Below the pieces are notes generated by a model. The model was not told the DNA's origin and did not search any database. It saw only the letters and a program-made list of their open reading frames with translations. Shown here in pieces: positions 27,166-36,806 of a DNA stretch of 64,000 bases. The DNA comes from Plantactinospora sp040120695 (GTDB taxonomy: Bacteria; Actinomycetota; Actinomycetes; Mycobacteriales; Micromonosporaceae). The translations under genes and the position numbers were made by a program. The DNA lies in contig NZ_JBEEAC010000006.1 of the NCBI RefSeq assembly GCF_040120695.1, positions 1-64,000 of the forward strand, given 5' to 3'. The first letter of the stretch is position 1. The number at the start of each line of letters is the position of its first letter.

Positions 27166-30100
27166 ATGCACCCATACCGTCGATATACCGCTTTCGCCAC
27201 GGCCCTGCTCGTGGCGCTGCCGCTGGCGGTGGCCAGCGCCCCGGCGAACGCCGAACCACCCGCAGCCCGGCCGGTCATCCCGGCACTGCGGGAGCTTGCC
27301 GGCGGCGCACCGCAGGTCCACGACATCACGCTGGTCACCGGCGACCGGGTGCAGGTGACGATCCCCGCCTCCGGCAAGCCCCAGGTCGAGACGGAGGTGT
27401 CGGCCCGCCCGGACGGCCGGCAGGTCCTCGTCCGGGCGCTGGTCGACCAGGACAACCTCTACGTGCTGCCGTCGGACGCGGCGGAGCTGGTCGCGGCCGG
27501 GCGGCTGGACCGGCGGCTCTTCGACGTCCGCCGGTTGATCGCGGAGAACCGCACGGACGGCTCGGCGGCCACCGTGCCGGTCGTCGTCGGCTATCAGGGG
27601 GCTGGCCCGGACCTGCGGTCGGCCCGTTCCAGGGCGACGGCCGAGAAGACGTTGCGGGCCAGGGCGGACGAACTGCCGGGCAGCCGGGAGGTGCGGGCCC
27701 TCGACAGCATCAACGGTGCCGCGCTGGACGTGGCGAAGAACGAGGCGGCAGCGTTCTGGGCGCAGGTGTCGCCCAGGCCGGGGCAGCTCGGTGCCGGCCT
27801 GGACCGGCTGTGGCTGGACGGCACGGCCCGGGTGTCGCTGGACGTCAGCGTCCCGTTGACCGGTGCGCCGCAGGCGTGGGCGGCTGGCTTCGACGGCACC
27901 GGGGTCAGGGTCGGGGTATTGGACACCGGCATCGACGCCCAGCACCCGGACCTCGCCGGCAAGGTGGTGACGAGCCAGAGCTTCGTGCAGGGGCAGACGG
28001 TCGCCGACGGCCACGGGCACGGTACTCACGTCGCGGCCACCATCGCCAGCACCGGCGACAGCTTCCGGGGCATGGCACCCGGAGCGAACCTGCTGGTCGG
28101 CAAGGTCTGCAACGACGGCGGCAACTGTTACGACTCGGACGTGATCGCCGGGATGGAGTGGGCCGCCGCCGACCAGGACGCCGACATCGTCAGCATGAGC
28201 CTCGGCGGTGACCCCACCGACGGCACCGACCCGGTGAGCATGGCTGTCAACACCCTCACCGCCAGCACCGGTGCCTTGTTCGTGATCGCTGCCGGCAATG
28301 AGGGAGCGCCCCGCAGCGTCGGCTCGCCCGGGGCGGCCGACGCGGCGCTGACCGTGGCGGCGGTGGACAAGTCCGGCCAGCTCACCAACTTCTCCAGCAA
28401 CGGTCCCCGGCTCGGGGACTACGCGCTCAAGCCGGAACTGGCCGCGCCGGGCTTCGAGATCGTCGCGGCCAAGCCGGGCGGTGGCCACCAGCCGATGTCG
28501 GGCACCTCGATGGCCACCCCGCACGTGGCGGGCGCCGCGGCGATCCTGGCCCAGCAGCACCCGGACTGGACCGCGGCCCAGCTCAAGGCGGCGCTGATCG
28601 GTACGGCGAAGGACGACCGCTTCACCGTCTACCAGACCGGCTCCGGCCAGCTCGACGTGGCCGCCGCCGTCCGGTCGACGGTGGTCCCGACGACCTCGGC
28701 GGCGGACTTCGGTCGGCTCAGGTACCCCCAGCAGGGCTCCGCCAGCCGCACGGTGACCTACCGCAACACCGGATCCGAGCCGGTGACGCTCGCCCTTACG
28801 GCGGCCCTGGCGAATCCGGACGGCGCGGCACCGGCCGGCATGCTGACGGTGACGCCGTCCAGCGTGCAGGTGCCGGCCGGCGGCACCGCCGACGTGACGG
28901 TGGCGCTCGACACGGAGAAGGGTACGGCCGGGCTCTACTCCGGCCAGATCGTCGCCACGGCCGGCGACCTGACCCTGCGGACGCCGGTCGGCGCCTACAA
29001 GGAGTCGCTGGGTCACGACCTGACGGTGAAGGTGGTGGACCGGACGGACGCCGCCGCCGTGGCGCGGGGCTCGGTCATCATCCGGCGGACCGACGTGGAC
29101 ACCGGCGAGTGGATCATCCTGCCGGCGGCCGCGACAGTGAGCGAACACCTGGACGAGGGCGTCTACGCGGTGACCTCGGTCGCCCTCTTCGACTACGACA
29201 CCAACGAGTTGAACAACGCGGTGGCGCTCGCCGACCCGCAGGTGGAACTCTCCGCCGACACCACGATCACGCTCGACATGAACCGGGCCGTACCGATGGA
29301 GGTCCGCACGGACCGGCCGACCGAGGAGTACGGAGTCAGCTTCAACTTCTGGCACCAGGTGGACGGTTCACCGATGGGCTTCGGCGAGGTGACCGGACAG
29401 GCGCCCTACGGCGTCAAGGGCTGGGCGCTGCCGACCGAGCGGGTCACGGTCGGGAAGTTCTTCTTCGAACACGGGCACCTGCTCGGTACCCCGGTGCTCA
29501 CCGCCCGGGTTCCGGAGCTGAAGGGACAGGGCAACCTGCATCCGCGATACCAGCACTACTCGGCGAGCGTGCAGCGGCTGGACGGCAAGGGCCGGTTGCC
29601 GATCGTCGATGTCGGCGCGGGCGAGGAGGCGGACTTCGCCCGGGCCAAGGTGCGCGGCAAGGTCGCGCTACTGGCCGTCGGTGACCGGTCGGTCGTCCCG
29701 TCCCTCGGCGCCGAGAGCGTACTCCCGGCGCTGAACCGGGCCGCGCGGGCCGGCGCCGCCGCGGTGCTCGCCTACGGCAACGAGGGGATGCCCCGGCTGA
29801 CCGGATTCCAGTTGCCGTACAGCGTCTTCCCGCTGCCCACCATCGCGGTCCCGGCGGCGGAGGGGAAGGCGATCCAGGCCCGGCTGGCCGGGGGCAAGGG
29901 GGCCAGGGGCAACGGACCGGCCAGAGGCAAGGCCACCTTCCACTACCACGGCCAGCCGTCCATCCCGGACGTCTACACGCTGTCCTACCTGGAGCAGAAC
30001 CAGATCCCCCGCTCCCTGACCAACCGGGTGCGGGACAGGGACCTGGTGAACCTCCGGCAGGAGTACCACGCCGACCGGCCGGTCGCGCAGGAGCTGGGGG

Positions 30101-31182
30101 CGCTGCCGTCCTGGCCGACCCTGGTCCCGGTCGACGCCCTCGCCTCGTCCTTCTCCCTGCTGACCCTGGAGGAGACGGTCGGACCGACCGCCCGCACCCA
30201 GCACATCGGGCCGGTCTCCGACACCACCCTCTGGTTCCGCCGGGTGGTCACCGCCGACCTGGCGGAGTGGCTGGTCAAGGGCCCCGGTCACCAGCCCTGG
30301 TACCAGCTCGGGGGGATGTACGACTACCAGGTCTTCACCCGGCCGCACAACGGGGTGGAAACCTGGGGCGAGGGACCCACCCCGCCGAGCTCACTGGCTG
30401 TTGACCAGCAGACGATGGCCGTACTGTCAGAGGGTCCGCCGTGCGCCGTCTGCCGGTACACCGGGTGGTTCTCCGGCGACATGATGCCGATCTTCACGAT
30501 GACCGCCGACGAGGACGGACACTACGACCAGCCGACCACCTACTCGAACTCGAAGGAGTTCGAGGGCATCGAAGGGGTCGACGAGATCCACCTCTACGCC
30601 GACGGCGTGGAGCTGCCCCAGCAGAGCCTGGTCGGGATCCCGGGCATGATGCCGTACTACGAGCTACCCGACCGACCCACCTCGTACCGGATGACCCAGC
30701 ACTTCGAGGACATCTCGCCGCACGGTGGGTACGGCACCAAGGTGGACAGCGAGTGGGTCTTCCGGTCGCAGACTCCGGATGGCAAGGAGATCCCGCGCGG
30801 CTACGACGGGCTCGACCTCTGCGTGGACAAGTGTGGCGTGCAACCGCTGATCTTCCTGCGGTACGACCTCGACCTCAACCTCGACAACCGGTTGCCGGCT
30901 GGTCGCAAGCACGTGTTCACGGTCGAGCCCTATCGGCAGCCGACCACCGCAGCGCTGCCGAAGATCGCCGGCCTGAGGATGGAGGCGAGCTACGACGACG
31001 GCCGGACCTGGACGAAGCTGCACGTCAGGCAGCTGCCGGACGGGACGTACCGGGTCCAGGCGGACCACCCGAGGCGGCCGGGCTCGGAGACCGTGAAGTT
31101 GCGGACCGAGGCGTGGGACGCCGCGGGTAACCGGATCGTGCAGACGCTGCACAACGCCTACGGGTTGACCACCCGACGCTGA
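27166..31182 (+). CDS. Large secreted S8 (subtilisin-family) serine peptidase
   Basis: 1338-residue secreted subtilase. It has a signal peptide (first 28 residues, ending APANA), a propeptide region, and a catalytic domain with Asp253 (VLDTGID), His285 (HGTHVA) and Ser448 (GTSMATPHVAG). A protease-associated (PA) domain probably interrupts a long C-terminal region at about 800-905, followed by some 430 residues with paired cysteines (PPCAVC; DLCVDKCG). It is far longer than simple subtilisins and resembles the big multi-domain actinobacterial S8 proteins. AGGAG precedes ATG 27166. A strong hairpin follows the stop. Likely roles are extracellular protein degradation or processing. Confidence 0.9.
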   Translation: MHPYRRYTAFATALLVALPLAVASAPANAEPPAARPVIPALRELAGGAPQVHDITLVTGDRVQVTIPASGKPQVETEVSARPDGRQVLVRALVDQDNLYVLPSDAAELVAAGRLDRRLFDVRRLIAENRTDGSAATVPVVVGYQGAGPDLRSARSRATAEKTLRARADELPGSREVRALDSINGAALDVAKNEAAAFWAQVSPRPGQLGAGLDRLWLDGTARVSLDVSVPLTGAPQAWAAGFDGTGVRVGVLDTGIDAQHPDLAGKVVTSQSFVQGQTVADGHGHGTHVAATIASTGDSFRGMAPGANLLVGKVCNDGGNCYDSDVIAGMEWAAADQDADIVSMSLGGDPTDGTDPVSMAVNTLTASTGALFVIAAGNEGAPRSVGSPGAADAALTVAAVDKSGQLTNFSSNGPRLGDYALKPELAAPGFEIVAAKPGGGHQPMSGTSMATPHVAGAAAILAQQHPDWTAAQLKAALIGTAKDDRFTVYQTGSGQLDVAAAVRSTVVPTTSAADFGRLRYPQQGSASRTVTYRNTGSEPVTLALTAALANPDGAAPAGMLTVTPSSVQVPAGGTADVTVALDTEKGTAGLYSGQIVATAGDLTLRTPVGAYKESLGHDLTVKVVDRTDAAAVARGSVIIRRTDVDTGEWIILPAAATVSEHLDEGVYAVTSVALFDYDTNELNNAVALADPQVELSADTTITLDMNRAVPMEVRTDRPTEEYGVSFNFWHQVDGSPMGFGEVTGQAPYGVKGWALPTERVTVGKFFFEHGHLLGTPVLTARVPELKGQGNLHPRYQHYSASVQRLDGKGRLPIVDVGAGEEADFARAKVRGKVALLAVGDRSVVPSLGAESVLPALNRAARAGAAAVLAYGNEGMPRLTGFQLPYSVFPLPTIAVPAAEGKAIQARLAGGKGARGNGPARGKATFHYHGQPSIPDVYTLSYLEQNQIPRSLTNRVRDRDLVNLRQEYHADRPVAQELGALPSWPTLVPVDALASSFSLLTLEETVGPTARTQHIGPVSDTTLWFRRVVTADLAEWLVKGPGHQPWYQLGGMYDYQVFTRPHNGVETWGEGPTPPSSLAVDQQTMAVLSEGPPCAVCRYTGWFSGDMMPIFTMTADEDGHYDQPTTYSNSKEFEGIEGVDEIHLYADGVELPQQSLVGIPGMMPYYELPDRPTSYRMTQHFEDISPHGGYGTKVDSEWVFRSQTPDGKEIPRGYDGLDLCVDKCGVQPLIFLRYDLDLNLDNRLPAGRKHVFTVEPYRQPTTAALPKIAGLRMEASYDDGRTWTKLHVRQLPDGTYRVQADHPRRPGSETVKLRTEAWDAAGNRIVQTLHNAYGLTTRR

Positions 31183-31221
31183 TCGCTCGCAAGAAAGGGG
31201 AAGCCGCCCACTCAAGGGCCT

Positions 31222-31264
31222 GCCGCCCGTCACGCCGCGCCCAGAGCGCGACGTGGCGGGCGGC
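31222..31264 (+). terminator. Hairpin terminator after the subtilase gene
   Basis: Arms GCCGCCCGTCACGCCGCGC and its near-complete reverse complement form a 19-bp stem (two wobble positions) around a 5-nt loop, 40 bp after the subtilase stop. No T-tract follows, which is usual in actinomycetes. Confidence 0.7.
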
Positions 31265-31446
31265 GTGCTGTGCCCTGCGCCGTTTGTGGGTCTGGCTCGG
31301 CCGCTCGCGGGCCTGCCTGGCCGGCTCGGCGGTTGTGCCGGTGCCTGTGTCGGTGCATGGATTGAAGCCTGCGCCCAGTGATGGAACAATCACACCGCGC
31401 CACGGATTGGGTTTCGATCGCCGGGTACGTCCGATAAGGAGTTGGA

Positions 31447-32214
31447 ATGAACCATGCCCTCAAAGTCGCGATGGCCGAAACCGGTCAGACGGCCGAATCG
31501 CTCGCGGGTCAGATCGGCGTGGACCCCAAGACGGCGGCACGGTGGGTGACCCCTGGACGGATTCCGCAGACTCGACATCGTGCCCAGGTCGCGGCGGCCG
31601 TCGGCCGGGACATAGGGGACCTTTGGCCGGACGTACTGCGCCGCCGCGAGCCGGTCTGGCTGCGCGAGTGGCTCGAAATCGAACGGGAGGCGCGGCTGCT
31701 CCGCTGGTTCGAGCCGGCACTGGTGCCCGGCCTGTTGCAGACCGAGGCGTACGCGCGGGCGGTGCTCGGCTGGGGCGGCCTGATGACCGCCGACGAGGTG
31801 GAGCAGCGCACCCAGTCCCGGATGGAGCGGCAGGGCATCCTCGCCGGCTCGAAGCCGCCACAGTTCTTCGTCATGGTCGACGAGGCGGTGCTGCGCCGCT
31901 GCGTCGGCGGCCCGGCGATCATGGCCGAGCAGTGCGAACGCCTCGTCCAGTTCGCCGAGCGCCCGCACATCCACATCCAGGTCGTCCCCGCCACCGCCGG
32001 GGGACACGTCGGCCTCGCCGGAGGATTCATCCTGGCCAAGGGACCGTCCGGGGCGGCGGCGCACCTGGACAACCGGCTACGCGCGCACGTGGTCAGCCAG
32101 CAGGACGAGATTGATACCCTCGAAGAGGCGTGGGAGGCCATTCGGGCGGTAGCCCTGCCCACCGAGCAGACCCTCGGACTGATCAAGGAAGTGGCGGCGA
32201 CATGGCAGACCTGA
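31447..32214 (+). CDS. Helix-turn-helix regulator, Scr1/DUF5753 family
   Basis: 255-residue DNA-binding protein. The N-terminal helix-turn-helix (about 1-60: VAMAETGQTAESLAGQIGVD) is followed by a DUF5753/Scr1-type domain with the signature FEPALVPGLLQTEAYARAVL and later the HIHIQVVPATAGGH strand. These regulators pair with DUF397 proteins and influence development in actinomycetes. AAGGAG precedes ATG 31447. The downstream DUF397 gene overlaps it by 13 bp, a standard arrangement. Confidence 0.88.
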   Translation: MNHALKVAMAETGQTAESLAGQIGVDPKTAARWVTPGRIPQTRHRAQVAAAVGRDIGDLWPDVLRRREPVWLREWLEIEREARLLRWFEPALVPGLLQTEAYARAVLGWGGLMTADEVEQRTQSRMERQGILAGSKPPQFFVMVDEAVLRRCVGGPAIMAEQCERLVQFAERPHIHIQVVPATAGGHVGLAGGFILAKGPSGAAAHLDNRLRAHVVSQQDEIDTLEEAWEAIRAVALPTEQTLGLIKEVAATWQT

Positions 32215-32393
32215 CCGGTGCCATCTGGCGGAAGTCGACCCGCAGCAGCAACGGCGGATCCACCTGCGTCGAGGTGGCGAAGAACCTTCCCGACATCGTC
32301 GGCGTGCGGGACAGCAAGGACCCGGCCGGACCGGTGCTGACCTTCGGCCCGACGGCCTGGCGCGCGTTCGTCCGCGACGTCACGCCCCGCTGA
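32202..32393 (+). CDS. DUF397 protein
   Basis: 63-residue DUF397 family protein with the typical core IWRKSTRSSNGGSTCVEVA, VGVRDSKDP and FGPTAWRAFV. It is the small partner of Scr1-type regulators and may act as a toxin-like or regulatory companion. It begins inside the upstream regulator gene (13-bp overlap), so translation is coupled. Expected length for the family is 60-80 residues. Confidence 0.9.
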   Translation: MADLTGAIWRKSTRSSNGGSTCVEVAKNLPDIVGVRDSKDPAGPVLTFGPTAWRAFVRDVTPR

Positions 32394-32451
32394 CCGCAGC
32401 AGCACCCGTGCCCCGTACCGTCGCGGTACGGGGCACCGCCGTACCCGGCAC

Positions 32452-32958
32452 TCAGTCGTTGAGTACGTGCGCCAGCTCGTCGCGGAAGCGCCGCTCCGAC
32501 TCGGTCACCTCGTCGCCGCCGAGCCCCAGCACCCCACCGGTCGACGCGGCGGTCACCACGTACTCGGCGATGGTCAGAAGCCAGTGCCGGTACGCCCCGG
32601 CCTCGCCCTCGGAGACCCGGCCGGCGAGCAGCTTCGAGGCGCTCCGCGCCCGGCTCAGCACGTCGGCGATCAGCGCCTTCGGGTCGTCCGGTTCGATCAC
32701 CGGCAGTTCCTCGCCCACCTCCGGGTCACCGATGCGGATGATCAGCTCTCCGGCGACGGCGGCGACCAGCGGGCTGGCCGACTCCCGTCCGGCGGCGATC
32801 CTCTCCAGCCCGGCGGCGTTCTCCGTCCGGGTCCGACGGCCACCGTCCGACTCGGCGGCGCTCGCCGCGGTCAGCACCGACTGCGGCAGGCCGACCAGCA
32901 GACCCCACTCGTCGTCGGAGAATCCGAACTCGCTCGCATACAGCGGTTGCTCGGTCAC
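32452..32958 (-). CDS. Hypothetical soluble protein
   Basis: 168-residue mainly helical protein that begins VTEQPLYASEFGFSDDEWGL. Two helices rich in Ala surround VAAVAGELIIRIGDPEVGEE. No family is recognised with confidence, though the last segment (HWLLTIAEYVVTAA, then GGDEVTESERRF) resembles TerB/tellurite-like or DUF-type helical proteins. GTG 32958 is chosen because a GGAGGGAGG ribosome site lies just upstream. It is convergent with the DUF397 gene and follows recQ on the same strand by about 130 bp. Confidence 0.6.
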   Translation of the reverse strand: MTEQPLYASEFGFSDDEWGLLVGLPQSVLTAASAAESDGGRRTRTENAAGLERIAAGRESASPLVAAVAGELIIRIGDPEVGEELPVIEPDDPKALIADVLSRARSASKLLAGRVSEGEAGAYRHWLLTIAEYVVTAASTGGVLGLGGDEVTESERRFRDELAHVLND

Positions 32959-33087
32959 GGCAACCTCCCTCCACTGAGAACAAACCATCACATCCCACGG
33001 CACGGCGGGCCCGAGGGCAAACCGAATCGCCGTACGACGTCCCGGGCGTCCCGGCGTCCTGTGCTCCGTACCCCGAGACACCGCAGC

Positions 33088-34815
33088 TCAGTCGTCAATT
33101 GGCTCCAGCAGGCCCTGCTCGCTGACCACCGGCACCGACAGCGTCTTGTAGCCCACCTCGTCGAAGAGCACCGTCATCCGGTCACCCTCGTAGCTGAGTA
33201 CCATTCCGGAACCCCACTCGGTGTGCCGGACCGTGCTGTGCACCGGGAAGGGTTCGCTGGCTTTGGAGGCGTTTCGGGCAGCACGCCGGCCGGGGCGGCG
33301 CCGTTTCGTGCCGGTGCCGTTCGACCCGGTGCCGTTCGACCCGGTGGCGTCCAAGCCGGTGGCGTCCCGTCCGGCGTGGCAGTTGTCGCAGTGACCGCAG
33401 GGCTTCGGCAGCCGCTCGCCGAAGTACGCCAGCAGGGTCTGCCCCCGGCAGCTCCGGGTCTCGGCGAACGCCCGCATCATGTCGGTACGCGAGCGTTGCA
33501 CCGTCTGCTGCCGTTCCGTCTCGGCCAGCGCGGCGGTGGCCGCGTCGACGGGCTTCGGGGCGTACCGGGGGCTGCCGAGCCGGTTGTCGGCCCGGGTGTC
33601 GGCGGCGCCCACCTGTTCCAGCAGGGCGAGGAGCTGGCCGAGCTTGCGGGCACCGAGCCCGGTCCGCTCGCGCAGCGCCTTCCGGGTGGTCGGCCCCTCC
33701 CGGAGCAGCGCGGCGAGGTCACGCAGCTCCTCCGGGTCCGGGGTGCCGCCGTTGAAGTACCGGCGCAGCCCGACGTCCTCGGCCCGCCAGAGCAGCAGCG
33801 CGCGGGCCGGCTCGCCGTCCCGCCCGGCCCGGCCGATCTCCTGGAGGTAGCTGTCCGGCGCGTCCGGCAGCGCCATGTGCGCCACCCAGCGGATGTTCGG
33901 CTTGTCGATCCCCATCCCGAACGCCGAGGTGGCGACCATGATCGGTACCCGGTCGGCGAGGAACTCCTCGTGCAGGTCCTCGCGGGCCCCGGCCGGCATC
34001 CCGCCGTGGTAGTACTTCGCCGGGAAGTCGGCAGCGGTCAGCCGCTCGGCCAACTCCTCGGCGGCCCGGCGGGTCGGCACGTAGACGATCCCGGGCGGGG
34101 ACTCGGCGCGGAGCAGCGCGAGCAGCCGCCGCCACCGGTAGTCCTCGGTGGCGCAGTTCGCCACCTCCAGGAACAGGTTGGCGCGGTCCAGCCCGGAGAC
34201 CACCACCCGGGGCTTGCGCAGGCCGAGCCGGCTGACGATGTCGTCCCGGACCGGCGGCGACGCGGTGGCGGTCAGCGCGACCACCGGCGGGCGGCCCAGC
34301 TCCCGGATCAGGTGCCCCAGCGCCAGGAAGTCGGGACGGAAGTCGTGCCCCCAGGCCGAAATGCAGTGCGCCTCGTCGACCGCGACCAGGGCCGGGCGCA
34401 GCGCGCGTACCTCGGCCAGCCGGTCCGGGTTGCTGAGCTGTTCGGGGGTGGTGAAGAGGAACCGGGCCCGGCCGGACCGGATCTCGTCCAGGGCGGCGGT
34501 CTGCTGCCCGGGGCTCTCCGCCGAACTGATCCGTACCGCGCGCAGCTCCGGTCGGCCACGGTCGTTGAGCGCGGTGATCTGGTCCTGCTGGAGGGCGAGC
34601 AGAGGCGAGATCACCACCGTCGGTCCGGGCAACAGCGTCGCCGGTACCTGGTAGACGGCCGACTTTCCGGCCCCGGTCGGCAGTACGACGAGAGCGTCCC
34701 GGCCGCGCATCAGCGCACGCATCGCGGTGAGTTGGTCGGGGCGCAGCGATCGCCAACCGAACCGGTGCCGTGCGGTACGGCGGAGCCGGCTGGCGTGCAG
34801 GGGTGTCAGCTTCAT
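33088..34815 (-). CDS. recQ: RecQ-family ATP-dependent DNA helicase
   Basis: 575-residue superfamily 2 helicase. Motif I is LPTGAGKSAVYQVPA (about 47), motif II DEAHCISAWGHDF (about 147), motif VI QEIGRAGRDG, and a zinc-binding CRGQTLLAYFGE...CGHCDNC region follows. There is no HRDC domain; instead the C-terminus has a low-complexity TGSNGTG linker and a small SH3-like segment (HTEWGSGMVLSYEGDRMTVL), an arrangement seen in actinobacterial RecQ proteins. ATG 34815 is chosen because the upstream frame is not conserved. It probably acts in recombination repair. Confidence 0.92.
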   Translation of the reverse strand: MKLTPLHASRLRRTARHRFGWRSLRPDQLTAMRALMRGRDALVVLPTGAGKSAVYQVPATLLPGPTVVISPLLALQQDQITALNDRGRPELRAVRISSAESPGQQTAALDEIRSGRARFLFTTPEQLSNPDRLAEVRALRPALVAVDEAHCISAWGHDFRPDFLALGHLIRELGRPPVVALTATASPPVRDDIVSRLGLRKPRVVVSGLDRANLFLEVANCATEDYRWRRLLALLRAESPPGIVYVPTRRAAEELAERLTAADFPAKYYHGGMPAGAREDLHEEFLADRVPIMVATSAFGMGIDKPNIRWVAHMALPDAPDSYLQEIGRAGRDGEPARALLLWRAEDVGLRRYFNGGTPDPEELRDLAALLREGPTTRKALRERTGLGARKLGQLLALLEQVGAADTRADNRLGSPRYAPKPVDAATAALAETERQQTVQRSRTDMMRAFAETRSCRGQTLLAYFGERLPKPCGHCDNCHAGRDATGLDATGSNGTGSNGTGTKRRRPGRRAARNASKASEPFPVHSTVRHTEWGSGMVLSYEGDRMTVLFDEVGYKTLSVPVVSEQGLLEPIDD

Positions 34816-34941
34816 CGGTCGCCGGTGGTACCCAGCGCATCCCACACCGAAACGACGGCCGCGCCGCCGGCCGGCGGCCGGCATCGGCTCGGCCGGTCCG
34901 GGGGTGCGTCGCGGGGCGTGTGGGAGTAGGTCGACGGTCGG

Positions 34942-35538
34942 GTGATGTGTTTTGAACGGGTGGTGCTGGCGAGGGATTGCCGGCACCACCCGTTCGGTTT
35001 CATTGCTGGCTGGGTGTCAGCCGATGGTCTTGGCATCAGTAAGGGCTTGATCGTGGTAGGAGGTGTCGTCTGTATCGTCGCGTCCGCTGGCGCTTGCACC
35101 GTCGTCGCCGGAGCGGCCCTTGTTGGCGGCGTTCTCGTGGACGGTTACAAAAACGACTGGGATCTTTCCGAAATGAACTGGCGCGGGCACATTACTGACG
35201 CTGCCTTCATTATCGCCGGTGCTGGACTGGCTCGGGCGGCGGCTGGATCCGGACGTGCGTACCTGCGGGACACCCCCTGGAAATTCAACCCGGGCCTAGC
35301 CGAGAAGATGCCGACTCGCACGACTGTGATGGGCAACGCGGTCAGGGCCAGGGCCCCAATATCGGTGATCAACGCAGGGTACGTAACGGATGATGTAATT
35401 CACTCAATTCCGGCTCTGAGTTATGCGTCCACTAGGTCCAAGCAGCTGATCAACACCTTCGATCCGGTTGCTACACTTCCAGCTCTGTCTGGTAACGCGA
35501 ACATGTGGGCCGCGACCAACGGCCCTGACCGTTGGTGA
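34942..35538 (+). CDS. Possible polymorphic-toxin C-terminal remnant
   Basis: 198-residue frame with lower GC and weaker actinomycete codon bias than its neighbours. A hydrophobic Gly/Ala/Val hairpin (about 30-70) is followed by DWDLSEMNWRGHITDAAFIIAG and a polar C-terminal part. This layout resembles the hinge and toxin tip at the end of RHS/polymorphic toxins, where a Gly/Ala-rich hydrophobic stretch precedes the effector. There is no N-terminal delivery domain, signal peptide or RHS repeat, so it may be a remnant or a stand-alone cassette. The PH-domain gene follows after 7 bp. The toxin reading is inference. Confidence 0.45.
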   Translation: MMCFERVVLARDCRHHPFGFIAGWVSADGLGISKGLIVVGGVVCIVASAGACTVVAGAALVGGVLVDGYKNDWDLSEMNWRGHITDAAFIIAGAGLARAAAGSGRAYLRDTPWKFNPGLAEKMPTRTTVMGNAVRARAPISVINAGYVTDDVIHSIPALSYASTRSKQLINTFDPVATLPALSGNANMWAATNGPDRW

Positions 35539-35545
35539 CGATGGG

Positions 35546-36079
35546 ATGGCAATGAGGAGTTGGACCAACTGGGCGGGTGGGCTCCTGCTCTGTCTGCTCT
35601 GCGTCTTTATGATGGTGATGTTCAGCCTGAATCCGGCGAACAGCTGGGCCGAGCTCGTGACTGTCGCCACGTTCCTCACCGTCGTCTGCTATCTTATAGC
35701 GCTGTTTACGATGTTCTCTTATGTAGAAGCGACTGCCGTCGGCCTGGTAGTCGTTAATCCAGGATCGACTCACCGCATTTCTTGGGGAGAAGTCAGTGGG
35801 GTTTCGACTGAGCGGGGTCTCGTCGTCAGGACCGAAGGGGGCAGTGAAATTGACTGCTACGCCTTCCAGGCGTCGCTTGTCGGACGTGTTTTGGGCTATC
35901 CTGGGGCACGCCGGGCAGCGCGTAAGATAGAACGGGCCCGGGCTGGAGAAGTCGTTCCGGCGCTGGCTGGCGGTGGTGCTGTTCCCGCGTTCCCATGGCG
36001 GCGCCATACGTATTGGATCCTCGGCATCTGGGTTATGCTGGCGCTGCTGATTCCTGCGCTAGTGCCCTTCCCCTCGTAG
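35546..36079 (+). CDS. Membrane protein with PH-like domain
   Basis: 177-residue protein with two membrane helices at the N-terminus (about 8-28 and 36-58), a bacterial PH-like beta domain (about 62-125: TAVGLVVVNPGSTHRISWGE, then GVSTERGLVVRTEGGSEI) and a final membrane helix. It lies 7 bp after the previous frame, so the pair is probably co-transcribed; a membrane protein in this place could be an immunity partner, but that is conjecture. An ATG also exists at 35552. Codon use is less GC-biased than the window average. Confidence 0.6.
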   Translation: MAMRSWTNWAGGLLLCLLCVFMMVMFSLNPANSWAELVTVATFLTVVCYLIALFTMFSYVEATAVGLVVVNPGSTHRISWGEVSGVSTERGLVVRTEGGSEIDCYAFQASLVGRVLGYPGARRAARKIERARAGEVVPALAGGGAVPAFPWRRHTYWILGIWVMLALLIPALVPFPS

Positions 36080-36179
36080 CGTGGAGGCCAGAACCTGAGA
36101 AATAGTACTCCAGTCGCACTTGTTGGATCGAGGTTCCGGCAGTTTACAGGCCATTTGGGCGGCGTTCGTCGCTAGAAAT

Positions 36180-36634
36180 TCAAAATGAATCTCGATGTGC
36201 GAGCTGCATGAACTCGCATTTGCTGTGTGTCGCTTTCGGTGGTGACGGAGAGTGCTGCTGTCCGAGGAGGATGCGGTGGCGGAGCAGGGTGAAGCCTGCT
36301 CGTTCGTGCATTTGGCGTGCGATCCGTTTGGTCTTGGTGTTGACGCCTTCGGTGGGGCCGTTGCTGTACGGAAGCGTGAGCGCGGCGTTCACAGCGTCGC
36401 GGTCCTGTTCCAGGCCTCGGATGAAGGCGTGCAGGTGGGGTAGATCGGCCGCGTGGACCGGGGCGATCCAGAGCGAGAGCCTGTCGGTGTTTCCCGCTTT
36501 GGGCGTCAGGAGTTCGGCGAAGCCGGCGACAACGGCGGCCAGGTGGGTCATCTCGGGGCAGGCCGCAGTGAGCCGTGCCAGAAGATCTCGGGGTCGTCAC
36601 GTGTGAATTGCGTGAGGTCCGTGGGGCTCGGAGG
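36180..36634 (-). pseudogene. ISL3-family transposase fragment, frameshifted
   Basis: C-terminal remnant of an ISL3-type DDE transposase: RDLLARLTAACPEMTHLAAV, HAFIRGLEQDRDAVNAALTL, YSNGPTEGVNTKTKRIARQM and ERAGFTLLRHRILLG are typical of the last third of the family. The frame is closed by a TGA at 36597-36599, but the expected upstream residues TDLTQFTRDDPE continue in the neighbouring frame, so one base has been lost near 36588. Further upstream a second stop ends the homology. Neither the N-terminal zinc finger nor terminal repeats were found. It marks an old insertion in a lower-GC patch. Confidence 0.8.
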
Positions 36635-36806
36635 TCAACGCCTCTTAGTGTTGCCTAACGCGCGATGAGTTTGGCGTGCTCGTTAGTGGCTCGCCACGAC
36701 CTCGGACCGTTCCACCGTAGGTGTCCGTCGACGCTGAACGTTCCTGTTTGGAGCAGCGCCGGCCGGGTGGGGTTTGTAGCCTTGGAGCAAACGTGAGGAT
36801 GTGAAG

